A stretch of 59,776 nt of DNA from an uncultured Eggerthellaceae bacterium (lineage in GTDB: Bacteria; Actinomycetota; Coriobacteriia; Coriobacteriales; Eggerthellaceae). A model generated the notes under the pieces. It did not search any database. It was not told where the DNA came from and saw only the letters and a program-made list of their open reading frames with translations. The stretch is from positions 1-59,776 of the forward strand of contig CAJTXX010000009.1 of the NCBI GenBank assembly GCA_910584145.1, given 5' to 3'. A program made the position numbers and the translations under genes. Position 1 is the first letter of the stretch. Each line of letters opens with the position of its first letter. This document shows positions 8,575-19,251 of this stretch, piece after piece.

Positions 8575-10548
8575 GTGAGCGGAATTGGACCTATGACCGG
8601 CAAGGTGTTCGGCGGCCGGTATGAGATAGGCGAGCGCATCGGCATCGGCGGCATGGCCGAGGTGTACACCGCGCAAGACAGCGTACTGGGACGCACCGTT
8701 GCTGTGAAGGTGATGCTGCCGCAGTTCGCCGAAGACCCCGATTTCGCCCGGCGCTTCCGCCAAGAGGCCGCAGCTGCCGCGAACCTGCAAAGCCCCTACA
8801 TCGTGAACGTGTACGACTGGGGTCACGACGACAACACCTATTACATCGTCATGGAATACGTGCGCGGGTCTGACCTCAAGACCGCTATCGAGCAGCGCGG
8901 CGCCATAAACCAGCGCAAGGTAGCCGAGATCGGCGTGCAGGTGTGCCAGGCGCTGTCGGTGGCTCATTCGCAGGATATCATCCACCGCGACGTGAAGCCG
9001 CAGAACATCATGGTGCAGCCCGACGGCAACGTGAAGGTGATGGATTTCGGCATCGCCCGGGCGAAGAACTCCAATCTCGACAAGACGCAGACCGTGCTGG
9101 GCACGGCGCACTACATCAGCCCGGAGCAGGCGCAGGGCAAGGAGCTCACGGCCGCGAGCGACATCTACTCGCTTGGCGTGGTGTTGTACGAGGCGGCCAC
9201 GGGCACGCTGCCGTTCGATGGCCCCGATGCCGTCAGCGTGGCGCTCATGCAGGTGAAGGATTACCCGCCCGCCCCGCGCGAGGTGAACCCCGACATATCC
9301 ACCGAGTTCGAGCAGATCATCCTCACCGCGATGGAGAAGGAGCCGGGCAAGCGCTTCGCCACCGCGAACGATCTGCGCATGGCGCTGACCGACTTCCTGG
9401 CCGGGCGTCCCATGGCCGCGCATGGCGGGTTCACCAGCGCGCAGACCAGCGTCATCGCGCCGATCGGCGCTGCGGCGGGCATGGACTCTACGCAGGTCAT
9501 GCCGGTTACCACCGCTTCTGCCACCACGCGCGGCTCGCATGCGGCGCCGGGCGGCTACCGCGCCAGCGCTTCTGACACTGGCGGCGGCAAGAAGAAGGGC
9601 ATCATCATCGCCATATGCGCGGTCGTGGCCATTGCGGCGGTGGCGTTGGCGTTCATGTTCATGGGCGGCGGAGAGAAGGGCACCGTGCCCGACGTGACGG
9701 GCAAGACCACCGCCGAGGCTATCGAGATGATAGAGGCCGCCGGGTTCAAGGTGGGTAAGACCGACAGCACCTTCGACACCAGCGTGCCGGCGGGGCAGGT
9801 TATCAGCCAGAACCCGAAGGGCAACACCGAGGCTTCGAAGGGCTCCAAGATAGACCTGGTGGTATCGCAAGGCACTGAAGAGGTCGAAGTGCCCGATGTG
9901 CTGGGCAAGACGCAATCGGAGGCTGAGCGCGAGCTGATAGCGGCCGGCTTCGTGGTGGGCAAGGTGTCTGACGGGTTCAGCGACGAATACGACGAGGGCA
10001 AGGTGATGGAGCAGTCGCCGCGGGGCAAGTCGAAGGCCGCGGGCGGTTCCAAGATAGACCTGGTGATCTCGAAGGGCGCCGACCAGGTGTCTGTGCCCAG
10101 CATAGAGGGCCTGAGCATCGATGCAGCGCGGCAGCGCGCCGAGGCCGAGGGCCTGACCATAACGCAGACCGGCAGCCAAGACAGCGACAGCGTAGCGGCC
10201 AACTGCGTGCTCAGCCAGAGTCCCGCAGCGGGCACGAAGGTGCAGAAGGGCTCCACCATCAACTACGTGGTGTCGAACGGCGTCAGCTCTATCAGCGTGC
10301 CGGGCGTGGTGGGTTACACCGAGGCGGGCGCGAAGAGCGCCTTGTCGAACGCGGGCCTGAACGTGAGCGTGCAGAACGCATACTCCGAGACGGTTGCGAA
10401 AGGTAACGTCATCAGCCAGAATCCGACGGCGGGGAGCAGCGTGAGCAAGGGTGCTACGGTTACCATAACGGTGTCGCTCGGCCCTGAGGCGCCCGCTCCT
10501 GGGCCTTCTTCGTCAAGCTCGGCGAGCTCGGCGAACCGCGCCGCCTGA
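8575..10548 (+). CDS. pknB: PASTA-domain Ser/Thr protein kinase
   Basis: 657 residues from the GTG that follows GAAGGAG. The frame is open further upstream, but that part has no ribosome site. Kinase domain about residues 15-280: glycine loop IGIGGMAEVY, lysine in TVAVKVML, catalytic IIHRDVKPQN, MDFGIAR and the activation-loop segment VLGTAHYISPEQ. One membrane helix lies at about 342-363. Outside the cell are four PASTA repeats (about 370-640), each opening VPDV, VPDV, VPSI or VPGV. PASTA kinases sense muropeptides or lipid II and phosphorylate cell-wall and division proteins; FHA proteins and the PP2C phosphatase encoded upstream are their usual partners. The C-terminus is a Ser/Ala-rich tail. 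Confidence 0.95.
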   Translation: MSGIGPMTGKVFGGRYEIGERIGIGGMAEVYTAQDSVLGRTVAVKVMLPQFAEDPDFARRFRQEAAAAANLQSPYIVNVYDWGHDDNTYYIVMEYVRGSDLKTAIEQRGAINQRKVAEIGVQVCQALSVAHSQDIIHRDVKPQNIMVQPDGNVKVMDFGIARAKNSNLDKTQTVLGTAHYISPEQAQGKELTAASDIYSLGVVLYEAATGTLPFDGPDAVSVALMQVKDYPPAPREVNPDISTEFEQIILTAMEKEPGKRFATANDLRMALTDFLAGRPMAAHGGFTSAQTSVIAPIGAAAGMDSTQVMPVTTASATTRGSHAAPGGYRASASDTGGGKKKGIIIAICAVVAIAAVALAFMFMGGGEKGTVPDVTGKTTAEAIEMIEAAGFKVGKTDSTFDTSVPAGQVISQNPKGNTEASKGSKIDLVVSQGTEEVEVPDVLGKTQSEAERELIAAGFVVGKVSDGFSDEYDEGKVMEQSPRGKSKAAGGSKIDLVISKGADQVSVPSIEGLSIDAARQRAEAEGLTITQTGSQDSDSVAANCVLSQSPAAGTKVQKGSTINYVVSNGVSSISVPGVVGYTEAGAKSALSNAGLNVSVQNAYSETVAKGNVISQNPTAGSSVSKGATVTITVSLGPEAPAPGPSSSSSASSANRAA

Positions 10549-10758
10549 GCGAGGGCATCAGCGCTATAGACGGGTCGCGCTGCTCTTCTCGGCTCCATCG
10601 AGCTCTGCGCTCGTGCCATCGTTAAGAGCGCAAGGGCTAGTGGCGCGGTCGGCGCGAGACCCCTTCGTGCCCCTCGGGTTATAGGAACGGCTCGGCTTCG
10701 CTACGGAATAGCTACGAAAACATCTTGCGCGCACGTATACGAGCCGGGATGCGTATCG

Positions 10759-10764
10759 TATACT
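10759..10764 (+). promoter_or_regulatory. -10 box of the putative 6S RNA
   Basis: TATACT lies seven bases before the predicted 5' end of the 6S-like RNA. A -35 box is not clear. The 10549-10758 stretch upstream of it holds no gene that can be supported. Confidence 0.45.
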
Positions 10765-10770
10765 CATACA

Positions 10771-10937
10771 CAGGTTCCGCTCCCACCATTTACGCGATGG
10801 ACCGATGATTTTCGATAGGGAGTCCTAGATCGCCGGTGGAATGGAGATTCGCATCCGTTGATGCGAAAGCCAGGAAGCCAGCTGCGGACACCCACCTTAC
10901 CAGGTGGGTTCATCCTTACGGCAGGGGGCGGGACTTT
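10771..10937 (+). ncRNA. ssrS: Probable 6S RNA
   Basis: About 165 nt in the 636-bp gap after pknB. The two ends pair: GTTCCGCTCCC (10774-10784) with GGGGGCGGGAC (10924-10934) gives an 11-bp closing stem with two G-U pairs. The 3' part has the 6S-type segment CACCTTACCAGG, then TGGGTTCATCCTTACGGC. This resembles the E. coli 6S 3' side (CACCTT ... GGGTTCAAGGGTTACAGCC) and contains the small hairpin CCCACCT/AGGTGGG. 6S RNA mimics an open promoter and binds sigma70-type RNA polymerase in stationary phase. The call rests on visual matching; an Rfam 6S covariance search would settle it. Confidence 0.65.
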
Positions 10938-11119
10938 TGTGTTGTCTGCATTTCGTTCGACAATCGTCCTTCTGAACTGGTGTTTCATCGAGCTTTGGGA
11001 TAGTCTGCAGCCTGAGTGTGGATTTTATGAATTGGAGATTAGGGCTTGAAATCGGCTCGGAATCCTCTTAGGTTATAAGCGCTTTGTAAGCGAAAAGAAA
11101 AACGGGATGAATAACGAAG

Positions 11120-11164
11120 CCTATCCGCCACGGGAACCGTCGAGAGACGGAGGTGGGTAAGCGG
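11120..11164 (+). promoter_or_regulatory. Structured leader of the first giant surface protein
   Basis: The leader has GGGAA followed by a CCGTC-GAGA-GACGG hairpin (11137-11150), then GGTGGGTAAG and the ribosome site region AAAGGGACGG. The leader of the paralogous gene has the same order with a different hairpin (ATCTCC/GGAGAT, 54538-54561). A possible -10 (TATAAG) is near 11077. The ligand or role is unknown. Confidence 0.3.
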
Positions 11165-11184
11165 GAGAAAAGGGACGGATTCTC

Positions 11185-14100
11185 ATGAAGAAGACGAACA
11201 TGCCTTCGCGGGCACTCTCGTGCGCACTTGCATGCGTTTTAGCGTTCACTATGACCCCTATAGCGGCATTCGCCGATGGCACTCCGTCGAGCTCAACGGA
11301 GGCGGCGGAAGAGCTGATCGAGGCAGGTGCCGAAGCTGACGAGCCGGCCGAGGCTAGCGATCAGCAGGCTCCCGAGATGCACAAAGCCGAAGTACCGATC
11401 GCCGTTGCCGCGAACAGCGGCGCGAACTCTGCATCTGGTGTTCAGCCCGCACAGGAAGAGGCCGCCGAGGTCGCAACTGAGGCCAAGACCGACCTGGAGA
11501 TAATCGCCAGCAGCGTGGCGCTCGGCGAGGCGTCGGCTACTGTGCTGGTGCACAACGGCCTGAACTACCAAGTGAACCCTGACGACCCGACAACGGTCGC
11601 GCTCGTCGGGTGGAGCACCGCGCCGACCGAGAACCTGACCATACCGGCGCAGATACCCACCAACAACGGAAGCCTTTCGGTCACCGGGATTTTGACCGGG
11701 GGGGGGTCACTGAAAATCTAGTTCCGGACGCGGCAGAGCCGCAACCAGTTGGAACCGACCCGACCGATACCGCCGCAGCAACGGCCGCGAAAGCGGAGGC
11801 GTTCGCGGCGCGTTTCGCGTGCCCGGGTATCGCGAGCATCGCGATACCGGCATCGGTGACGACGATCGACCCGGCGTTCTTCGCTGCATTCCCTGATCTT
11901 CGCTCCGTCGAAGTGAGCGAACAGAACGAGCATTTCAGCTCGCATAACGGCATGCTCTTCGATGAAGGGCTTACGAACCTCCTCCTCGTTCCAGAGGGTA
12001 TGGAGGGTGTTGCCGTGCTCCCTGACACGTTGGCCACTGTCCCTGCTTGCGTACTTTCCCGATGCACCAAGCTCTCGGCCATCGTTTCTACTGATCCGTC
12101 GGGGAGCATCGGCGGCATCTTCACCGCTTGGAACGGCATTCTATACAACGCAGATAAGACCGAGCTTTTGGCCGCGCCCGCGGGGCTGGGCGCCAGTGCG
12201 TCCATCGCCCTTGAGTGCGAGCGGATAGCGGAAGGCGCTTTCCTGGGCAACGAGGGCCTGCGCACGATAACCAGCGGCGATGGGGTATCCGGCATAGCCG
12301 CTGGTGCCGAGGTCGACGGCGCAGCGGCGCTGCCAGCATTCGAGCCGGAGGTCGTGCAGGCGGCCACCGTGCTGACCGGCAACCGCAGCGCTTGGGAAGC
12401 TGCTGGCTTCACCTCGTTCGCCGAGCCGGCCCAGCCGGGCGACACGGCTGCTCCGGCTGAGGGCGAGAGCGGGCTTGCCTACACCCTGCTGGAGAGCGGC
12501 CAGCTCGTTGTTGCTTGGGTGGGCGATGGCGCCGCGCCCGCGAAGGTGGACATCCCGTCTACCGCCGAGCTGAACGGGGCTACCTATACCGTGGCCGCTC
12601 TGGCGGAAGGCGCATTCAAAGACCAGACGGCGCTCGAAGAGATCACGATGCCTGCAACGGTGAGCGTCATCGGCTCGTCGGCTTTCGAGAACTGCTCTGC
12701 TCTGCGCGCAGTCAGCATCCCCGGCAGCGTGGCTGACATCCCGGCCCGCGCCTTCGCGGGTTGCACCGCCCTTGAGAACATCGCGCTCGCCGAGGGCGTG
12801 CGTACGATCGGCCAAGCCGCTTTCGAGGGCACGGCCGCAGCCGAGATAGAGATTCCTGCGAGCATCAGCGCAGTTGAGGCGAACGCCTTCGCCGATATGC
12901 CGAACTTGAAGAGCGTGTTCTGTGCTGGCGACGTATCAAAGGTGGACAATGCTACTCTCGCGGGCGATTCGAGCATCAACATCTACACGCCTCAGAACCA
13001 AAGCGATAGCTATCCTTGGTCAGTCGGGCTTGCTGCGTCCGGTAACCATCTACGCCCATATGGGGCGATATCTGCTCAAGAGGTGATACGCCTTGGCCTT
13101 GGGCAAACCGTAGACCTGTTCGAACATGTGAGCATAACGGCTCCGGAAGGCATGGACATCGCGTATTCGTACAACGCCAAGACCCTCAGCGTCGATTCGG
13201 CTACGCATACTGCGACCGCCAAGGGGTACGGAAGGGCGACAGTGAATGTACGCGTGCTGTACAAAGATGCGGTAGTTGCGACTGCAAGCGCCGATGTCGT
13301 AGTTGAGAATACAGACCAGACTGCGGCCGATGCGGAAGACGGGTCGTCTGACGAAGGCGATGAATCTGAGGGAGGTATGCCGTTCGTTAGCGACGCTCAG
13401 GAAGGCGGCGCTGAGGTCACCGACCCAGAATCGCAGGGTACTTCTCTTGCGGTATCTGGTGGCGAGCCGGCCCAAGCCGTCGAAGGGGGCGAAACACCCG
13501 CGCTTTCTGATGATGAAGAAGCTGGCGAGAGCATTAGCCCTGAAAGCCCTATGACGAGCAGCGCTTTGAATGCGCCCACGGGCAAAGGTCTTGGAAGGAT
13601 GTTCAATGTTCTTGGCATCCAGAGCGTAGCAAGCCCGCAGGCATCAATGCCGTCGGCACGAGCGGGTATGACTTTTACTATAAGCACTCATGTTGCAAGC
13701 GGCTCTTCGGGTATTATCGCAAGTACTTCAAGCAGTATCGGCAGTTATATGGGCCCACTTGCTAGTGCTGGTTCATTTACAGTCAGCGCTACTTTAAAAT
13801 CCGGCCTCACAGCATCGAAGTATAATTTCGAGTGGACTGCAAGCATCGATGGACAGAGCGCGGGTTCTTTTGTAGGAATCTCAAACAAGAATAGCCTAAA
13901 TGCGACAGTCGGTCTTCCTGCTGGTTGCGGTGGCAATATAACCCTTACGATCAGCGCCACTTCGCGTTATAGCAGCATAACCGCTGTAGTCAATACAATA
14001 GGCGGGATCACGGCCGCGAGCGTAACCCCTACGGAATACGAGAACAACAAGAGCACGGCAACCACCGTTAAGCTCAGCGCCACCCAGGCCGCAGGCGATT

Positions 14101-17100
14101 CAGGAACCGTCTCTTGGAGATGCTCCCCTACGGGGGCAGCGAGCATCTCTGGGAGCACTGCCACCATCCCGGCAAGATCGAGCGGAAACATATCTTTTAC
14201 TCCTACGAAGCTCTACAGCATATCTGCGAGCGCCAGCACCGGAGCTGCTACTGCCGGAGTAAATGTGGGTAGTTATCCGCATATGGCGACGGGCGCTTCT
14301 ACGGGAGCGTCTGTATCGGTGAACCTTACAGCTACGGCTAAACCGGGCTATAAGGGAGACCCTACCTGGAGATGCAATGCTTCCGGTGTGACTATCTCGG
14401 GCAATACGGCAACGATTCCTGCGGGAACGAATAAGAACCTCACGTTCACAGCAACTTATACCTCTAAAGTGTCCTATACGATCTCGGGCAACAAGGGAAC
14501 AGGGGCGGACACCGTAACGGTCAGCCTAAGCAGCTATCAGGTGAGCACATCAAATCAAACAGTTACGCTGTCTGCTACGGCTGCTACGGGTTATACAGGA
14601 TCGCCCAAGTGGAAGTGCAGCGTGACCGACACGACTAAAGTAGTGATCAATAATAACGACACAAGCAATGCGACTGCCACGATCAAGGCCGGAACTGTAG
14701 GTGATCTGACATTTACACCAACTTATGAAAAGGCGTGGTATACGCTCTCTGCTGGTAACGGAGCGGGAGCGAAAGATGCAATGGTTGGAATCGAGAGATA
14801 TCAGTTAAGCTCTTCAGACCAGACGATTGAATTGAGTGCTACTCCAGAAACCGGATCTAAGGGCTATCCTACTTGGGTATGCGTTGTCGGAAATATGATT
14901 GTATCAAGCACAAAAGTGTCATTCACTAATAATGGTTCCTCGAATAATGTAACAGCCACCATTAAGGCAAATACTACTGGAAATCTCACCTTTGTAGCTT
15001 CGTACTCTACGCACATTATCGTCACCAAAGGCGTTAATGCGAATGATGCTCTTACGAGGGTGACGGTGGCAAGGGACGGCAAAACAGAATATAGCCCAAC
15101 GAGCGGTAGCCAAGATCTAAACCTTATGGCCTATCCAGGTGATGGTTATGAAGGATATCCAGTTTGGAGTTGCGTGTTCACTGCGACTGGACGAGATGCA
15201 ATTGCATCCGGTGATGTTGTAGTCACGAATAATGGCCTAGCTAATGTGTCGGCAAAGATTGCCGGGAGAGCTGCTGGTGGGCTCACCTTTACGGCTACCT
15301 ACAGCAGCAAAGAATCGTACAAGCTCTCGGGTACCAAAGGAACGGGAGCGGGGAGTGCATCGGTTAGCCCAGAGACTTATCAAATAAGCAGCTCTGATCA
15401 GACGGTTACGCTGTCCTCTACGGCTGCCGTAGGTTATACAGGGTCGCCCACGTGGAAGTGCAGTGTGACCGACACGAATAAAGTAACGATAAGCGGCGGT
15501 ACTGCGATTATCAAGGCTGGCACTACAGGAGCTATCACCTTCACAGCGGATTACAGCGGTAAAACGACATACAATCTCTCGGCTTCCAATGGAGCAGGGT
15601 CGATAGGTGCTGCTGCTAAAATAGGCGCCGCGGCTACATATCAAGTGAGCGGCTCTGACCAAACGGTTACGCTGACGGCTTCGGCTGCGGAAGGCTACAA
15701 AGGCACTGCTAGATGGACATGCAGCGTGACCGACGAGAATAAGGTTAGGATAAACAGCAACGGTACAGCTACTATCAAGGCTGGCACCACGGGAAACCTT
15801 ACCTTCACAGCGAACTATTCTCCGATAGAGTATTACGTGTTCTTTGATAGAAATGGCGCCACGGAAGGTTTTCCTCCCCGTGAGCTCAATGCTGTGTACG
15901 ATCAAGATTTCATAATAGACTTCAACGGAAATGAAGAGCTTTCGAAACGCGGCTATGTATTTGATGGCTGGGCTCTGTCTCCCGACGGTGAGAAAGTGTG
16001 CGGGAAATATGCAGGTCGCAACTTGACGACAGAAGACGGTGAGAGCGTATGCCTCTATGCGCACTTCACTCCGTTGACGACTTCGGTTGAGTGGCGCGAC
16101 CCTGAGGGCATCATAACGTCTAGCCCGGTTTCGTCTGCGGTGATCTTCACCTTCGGCGAGCAGATACCGGATATCTCGGATATCTATACAGAACCCACGG
16201 CAACGCGGGTTGGCTATCGGTTCGATGGATGGTGGTACAACGCCCAGCAGCATTATGATGCTAAGGGCAACCGGACATGCACCGACATTTGGCCGCAGTC
16301 TCCCTCTATCCCCACGAGGATAACGCTGGAGGCTAAATGGACGCCGGTGAGATTCACCCTTGATTATGCCGCCGGCAGTGCAGGGTCGGGGAGCCAATCG
16401 TCTGACAGCTTCACGTATAAAACGGGTGGCCTTCTGCCGGGTAGCTCGTTCACTACTGATGCTTCTCATCAGTTCGATGGGTGGCTCGTCACCTTCGGTG
16501 GTGTCAGCAAGAAGTACCTTGCGGGGGCGTCGATCGACGGCATTATCGAAGGGTTGGGCATCACCGATGGGGCTACGGTCACGGCTACGGCTCAGTGGGC
16601 TGAGAAGACCGTCACACAGGTGACCATCAACTGGCATGACGGCAGCGGCGCGAGCCCGGTCGCCACCACGCCGAACGTGGGCGATGCCATCATGCCGCCG
16701 GCGAACCCGGTGAAGGATGGCTCCGTGTTCATGGGTTGGGGCGTGGCCGGTTCCAGCGCACCTGTCGACTTCACCGGCTTGAAGGCTACGGTTGATGCCG
16801 ATTATTACGCCATTTGGGACCAGCCTTGGTTCACTATCAGCTTCCGCGGCGACGGTACGCGGTATGCGGCGCAGTTGAAGCAGTTCGACTGGGTCGACGA
16901 CGCGGCATCCATCAAGATGGCCGACCGCTACGCCAACAAGGTATTCGGCGTGAACGGCGACTACAGCACCCTGCACATGTGGGTGAAGTACGGCGAGGCC
17001 GACGCGTTCAGTCTTCCCGAGGTGCTTAACCTGTTCGAGCTGGCTGGCGCTACGCCCGACCCTCAGTGGCTGATGGGGGCTGTGCCCCTGAGCGGCGGCG

Positions 17101-17651
17101 CGGTCATCGGCAGCGGGCAGCCTGGGGCGCCGAGCTTCGAGACGCTCTATGGCGGCGCCTCGTTCCACGGCAGCACGGGCGCGCAGTTGAAGGCGTGCTT
17201 CAACCCGGCGCTCGCCCTTACGGTGCCGGTGCGCGCCGACATACAGCTGAATGCCGACGACGCGGCCGACGCGCAGAACAACGGCTGCGACCTGCGGTTC
17301 ACCTCGGGGAGCATCGCGCCCATCGGCATCGCCGGGCTGGAAGAGCGTTCGTCTGCGGCCGATAAAGAGCAGTTCGACGCCCGCATGAAGTAGGTGCTCA
17401 GCGAGCCCGACTTCACGAACGCCTACTTGCAGATAGCCGACACCGGCGACACCGCTAAGGGCTACAAGCTGATGCTGGCCGGGCGCACCGGCACGCTGCT
17501 GGATGAGGCGAAGCCCCTCGTGCTCGACGCAGGCGTAGGGAAGACGCTGACCGCGCGGTACAGCTTGAAGGGCTACGACCCGGCGCACTTGTCGGTATCG
17601 ACGAACATGAAGGTAGCGAACCTGACCTTCACCTACCAGATCGAGGAATAG
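11185..17651 (+). CDS. Giant secreted LRR (BspA-like) surface protein, frameshifted at a G9 tract and interrupted by an amber codon
   Basis: The gene starts MKKTNMPSRALSCALACVLAF with a clear signal peptide ending near AAFA, preceded by AAAGGGA. The first frame runs 178 codons and stops at 11719-11721, just after nine Gs (11698-11706). With one more G the frame continues into GGVTENLVPDAAEP and stays open to 17390 (about 2069 residues). Order of parts: signal; LRR_5/BspA-like leucine-rich repeats (to about residue 600); acidic Ser/Glu-rich linker; about seven repeats of roughly 75 residues, typified by SSDQTVTLSATA and WKCSVTD, with visibly lower G+C; Listeria-Bacteroides (InlB B) repeats (GYVFDGWAL, GYRFDGWWY); C-terminal region. 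At 17391-17393 an in-frame TAG splits that last region; the same frame continues 85 codons to 17651. No sortase motif is visible. Probably adhesive and phase-variable; inactive as read here. Confidence 0.8.
11698..11706 (+). repeat. G9 homopolymer, candidate phase-variation tract 1
   Basis: Nine Gs encode three glycines in the starting frame, which then ends four codons later. Adding one G, or removing two, joins the signal-peptide frame to the long downstream frame. Slipped-strand mispairing at poly-G is the classic mechanism of phase variation. Confidence 0.75.
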
Positions 17652-17759
17652 CGAGCATCGCATCGCGCTGCGACCGGGCCTTCTTTACAGGAGGGCCTGG
17701 CCGGGCGCAACCATGAGCAGCTTTTTCGGACCACAAAAGACGACAGATAGGTATGACCG

Positions 17760-18380
17760 ATGGTGAACGACCAGCAGAACAGAGCAGAGAAGACGACCGA
17801 CATCAGGCCCGCCGGCCAAGCGGCGCCGGGCGCACCTCGGCCGCAGGCGACGGCGCGTCCGGCCGCAGCGCAAGCAGCGCGGCCCAGCAGGCGCCCCGCC
17901 ATCGTCATAGCGATCTTGTGCGCGGTGGCGGCGGTGGCGGTGTGGCTCGCTGTGTGGCTGTTCGCGTGCAACGGCAGCAGCCTGTTCGACCCCGACGCGC
18001 AGACCGGCCAAGCGCCCTACAAGACGCAAGAGGAGATGCAGGCCGAGCTCGACCGCGTGGTGGAAGAGGGCATGTTCAACATATCCATCGCCTCGGCCAT
18101 CCAGTTCGCCGACGGCGCGTCGCCCGGAACGGCCTACATAGAGAACGTGCCAGGGAACCATTACCTGATGAAGGTCTCCATCGTGGCAGATGCGACCGGT
18201 GAGCAGCTGTACGAGTCGGGCGTGCTGCAACCGAATCAATTCATCGAAGAGGTCGTGCTCGCACGCGATCTGGAACCGGGAACCTACGACGCAACGGCGA
18301 CCTTCCTGGCGCTCGACCCCACCACCTATGAGGAAGTGGGCCAAGCCGCCGCGAAGATAACGCTGAACGTGCAGGGATAA
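17760..18380 (+). CDS. Single-pass membrane protein of the surface cassette (paralogue 1)
   Basis: 206 residues. The N-terminus is Pro/Ala/Gln-rich and cytoplasmic. One helix follows at about 48-72 (IVIAILCAVAAVAVWLAVWLF), then an extracellular region of about 130 residues that looks like one beta-sandwich domain. Residues from about 90 on (MFNISIAS, ASPGTAYIENVPGNHYLM, AAAKITLNVQG) are nearly repeated in the 19252-19995 product, so the two are paralogues flanking a secreted protein. I do not recognise a named family. Context suggests an assembly or anchoring component of a surface structure with the next three genes; this is inference. It begins 108 bases after the end of the broken LRR gene. 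Confidence 0.8.
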   Translation: MVNDQQNRAEKTTDIRPAGQAAPGAPRPQATARPAAAQAARPSRRPAIVIAILCAVAAVAVWLAVWLFACNGSSLFDPDAQTGQAPYKTQEEMQAELDRVVEEGMFNISIASAIQFADGASPGTAYIENVPGNHYLMKVSIVADATGEQLYESGVLQPNQFIEEVVLARDLEPGTYDATATFLALDPTTYEEVGQAAAKITLNVQG

Positions 18381-18453
18381 CGAGTTCACGCGGCGTGGGA
18401 GCCGCTGGACATAAGCAAGGACGGAAATGGCTACAGAACAAGGAGGAGAAGCC

Positions 18454-19203
18454 ATGAAGAAGCAGACAGTAGGCGCGTTGGCTCTCAGCGCAGCGCTGGC
18501 GATGGGCATGGCGGGCACGGCATTCGCCGACCCGGCCGCGGTGGTGCAGGGCAACGCCACCGATAACGCATCCGACACGGCGATAGAGAACACGCAGGCC
18601 GACGGCAAGAATACCGGCGTGGGCAGCGGTAACACCGAGGTGTACTTGCAGGCCGTTACCAACCAGGTGAACGCGACCATCCCGCTGCGCGTTTACGCGG
18701 TGGCGGACATCGACGGCGGCGACATGGTCATGCCCTCTGCGGCGTCGTACAAGATAACCAACAACTCCACCGCGGGCACGCTCTACGTGACGCAGGTGCA
18801 GGCGGCGCTCGACAACGCCGGTGCCATCAACGGCTGGACCGGCGTGGCCACCAAGGAGGCGCTGGCCACCACGTCCGCCGAGAAGGCCGTGTTCGTGTCG
18901 ATGCAGCCGGCTGGCATCGCCGCCCCGTGGGCGCTGACCTCGGGCGACAGCACGACGAAGGTGCTCTCTCCCGCCACGGCGACAGGCGCGGCCTCGGCGA
19001 ACTATCTGTGGGAAGTGGCCAAGAAGTCGGGTGATGCAGGCACCGAGTCGGCCATTCAGCTGGTGGGCGCCAACTCTGCGCTGGGCGCGAACATCGACAC
19101 CAGCATGACCTACGAGAACGGCAGCGCGGTGAAGTTCATGAACATCACGTACACGGTGTCGATGAAGGCGCACGAGATGACCGCTGGAACGACGGCTGGC
19201 TAA
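18454..19203 (+). CDS. Secreted protein of the surface cassette
   Basis: 249 residues from the ATG that follows AAGGAGGAG; an upstream ATG at 18427 is in frame but lacks a ribosome site and would spoil the signal peptide. MKKQTVGALALSAALAMGMAGTAFA is a textbook signal peptide. The mature part begins with an Asn/Thr-rich stretch, then one beta-rich domain (TEVYLQAVTNQVNATIPLRV, SYKITNNSTAGTLYVTQV). That pattern recalls secreted beta-sandwich proteins of Gram-positives whose cores contain 'ATIPL.V' and 'YKITNNS'. No membrane anchor or sortase motif is present, so it must be held by a partner or released. It sits between the two paralogous membrane proteins. Function unknown; major subunit of a surface layer or fibre is one possibility. 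Confidence 0.8.
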   Translation: MKKQTVGALALSAALAMGMAGTAFADPAAVVQGNATDNASDTAIENTQADGKNTGVGSGNTEVYLQAVTNQVNATIPLRVYAVADIDGGDMVMPSAASYKITNNSTAGTLYVTQVQAALDNAGAINGWTGVATKEALATTSAEKAVFVSMQPAGIAAPWALTSGDSTTKVLSPATATGAASANYLWEVAKKSGDAGTESAIQLVGANSALGANIDTSMTYENGSAVKFMNITYTVSMKAHEMTAGTTAG

Positions 19204-19251
19204 GGCTGGCTTCGACCCAGATCGGATAAGGGACGGCATAAGGGACGCACT

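Noticed and set aside
11610..11697. ATG at 11610 as the start of the giant surface gene
   Set aside because: The sequence from 11610 to the G tract (MEHRADREPDHTGADT...) is the wrong frame over a region that codes well in the signal-peptide frame. The real continuation is by frameshift at the G tract.
17394..17651. Separate 85-residue gene starting at GTG 17394
   Set aside because: It is in the same frame directly behind the TAG, has no ribosome site and reads as the remainder of the preceding C-terminal region.
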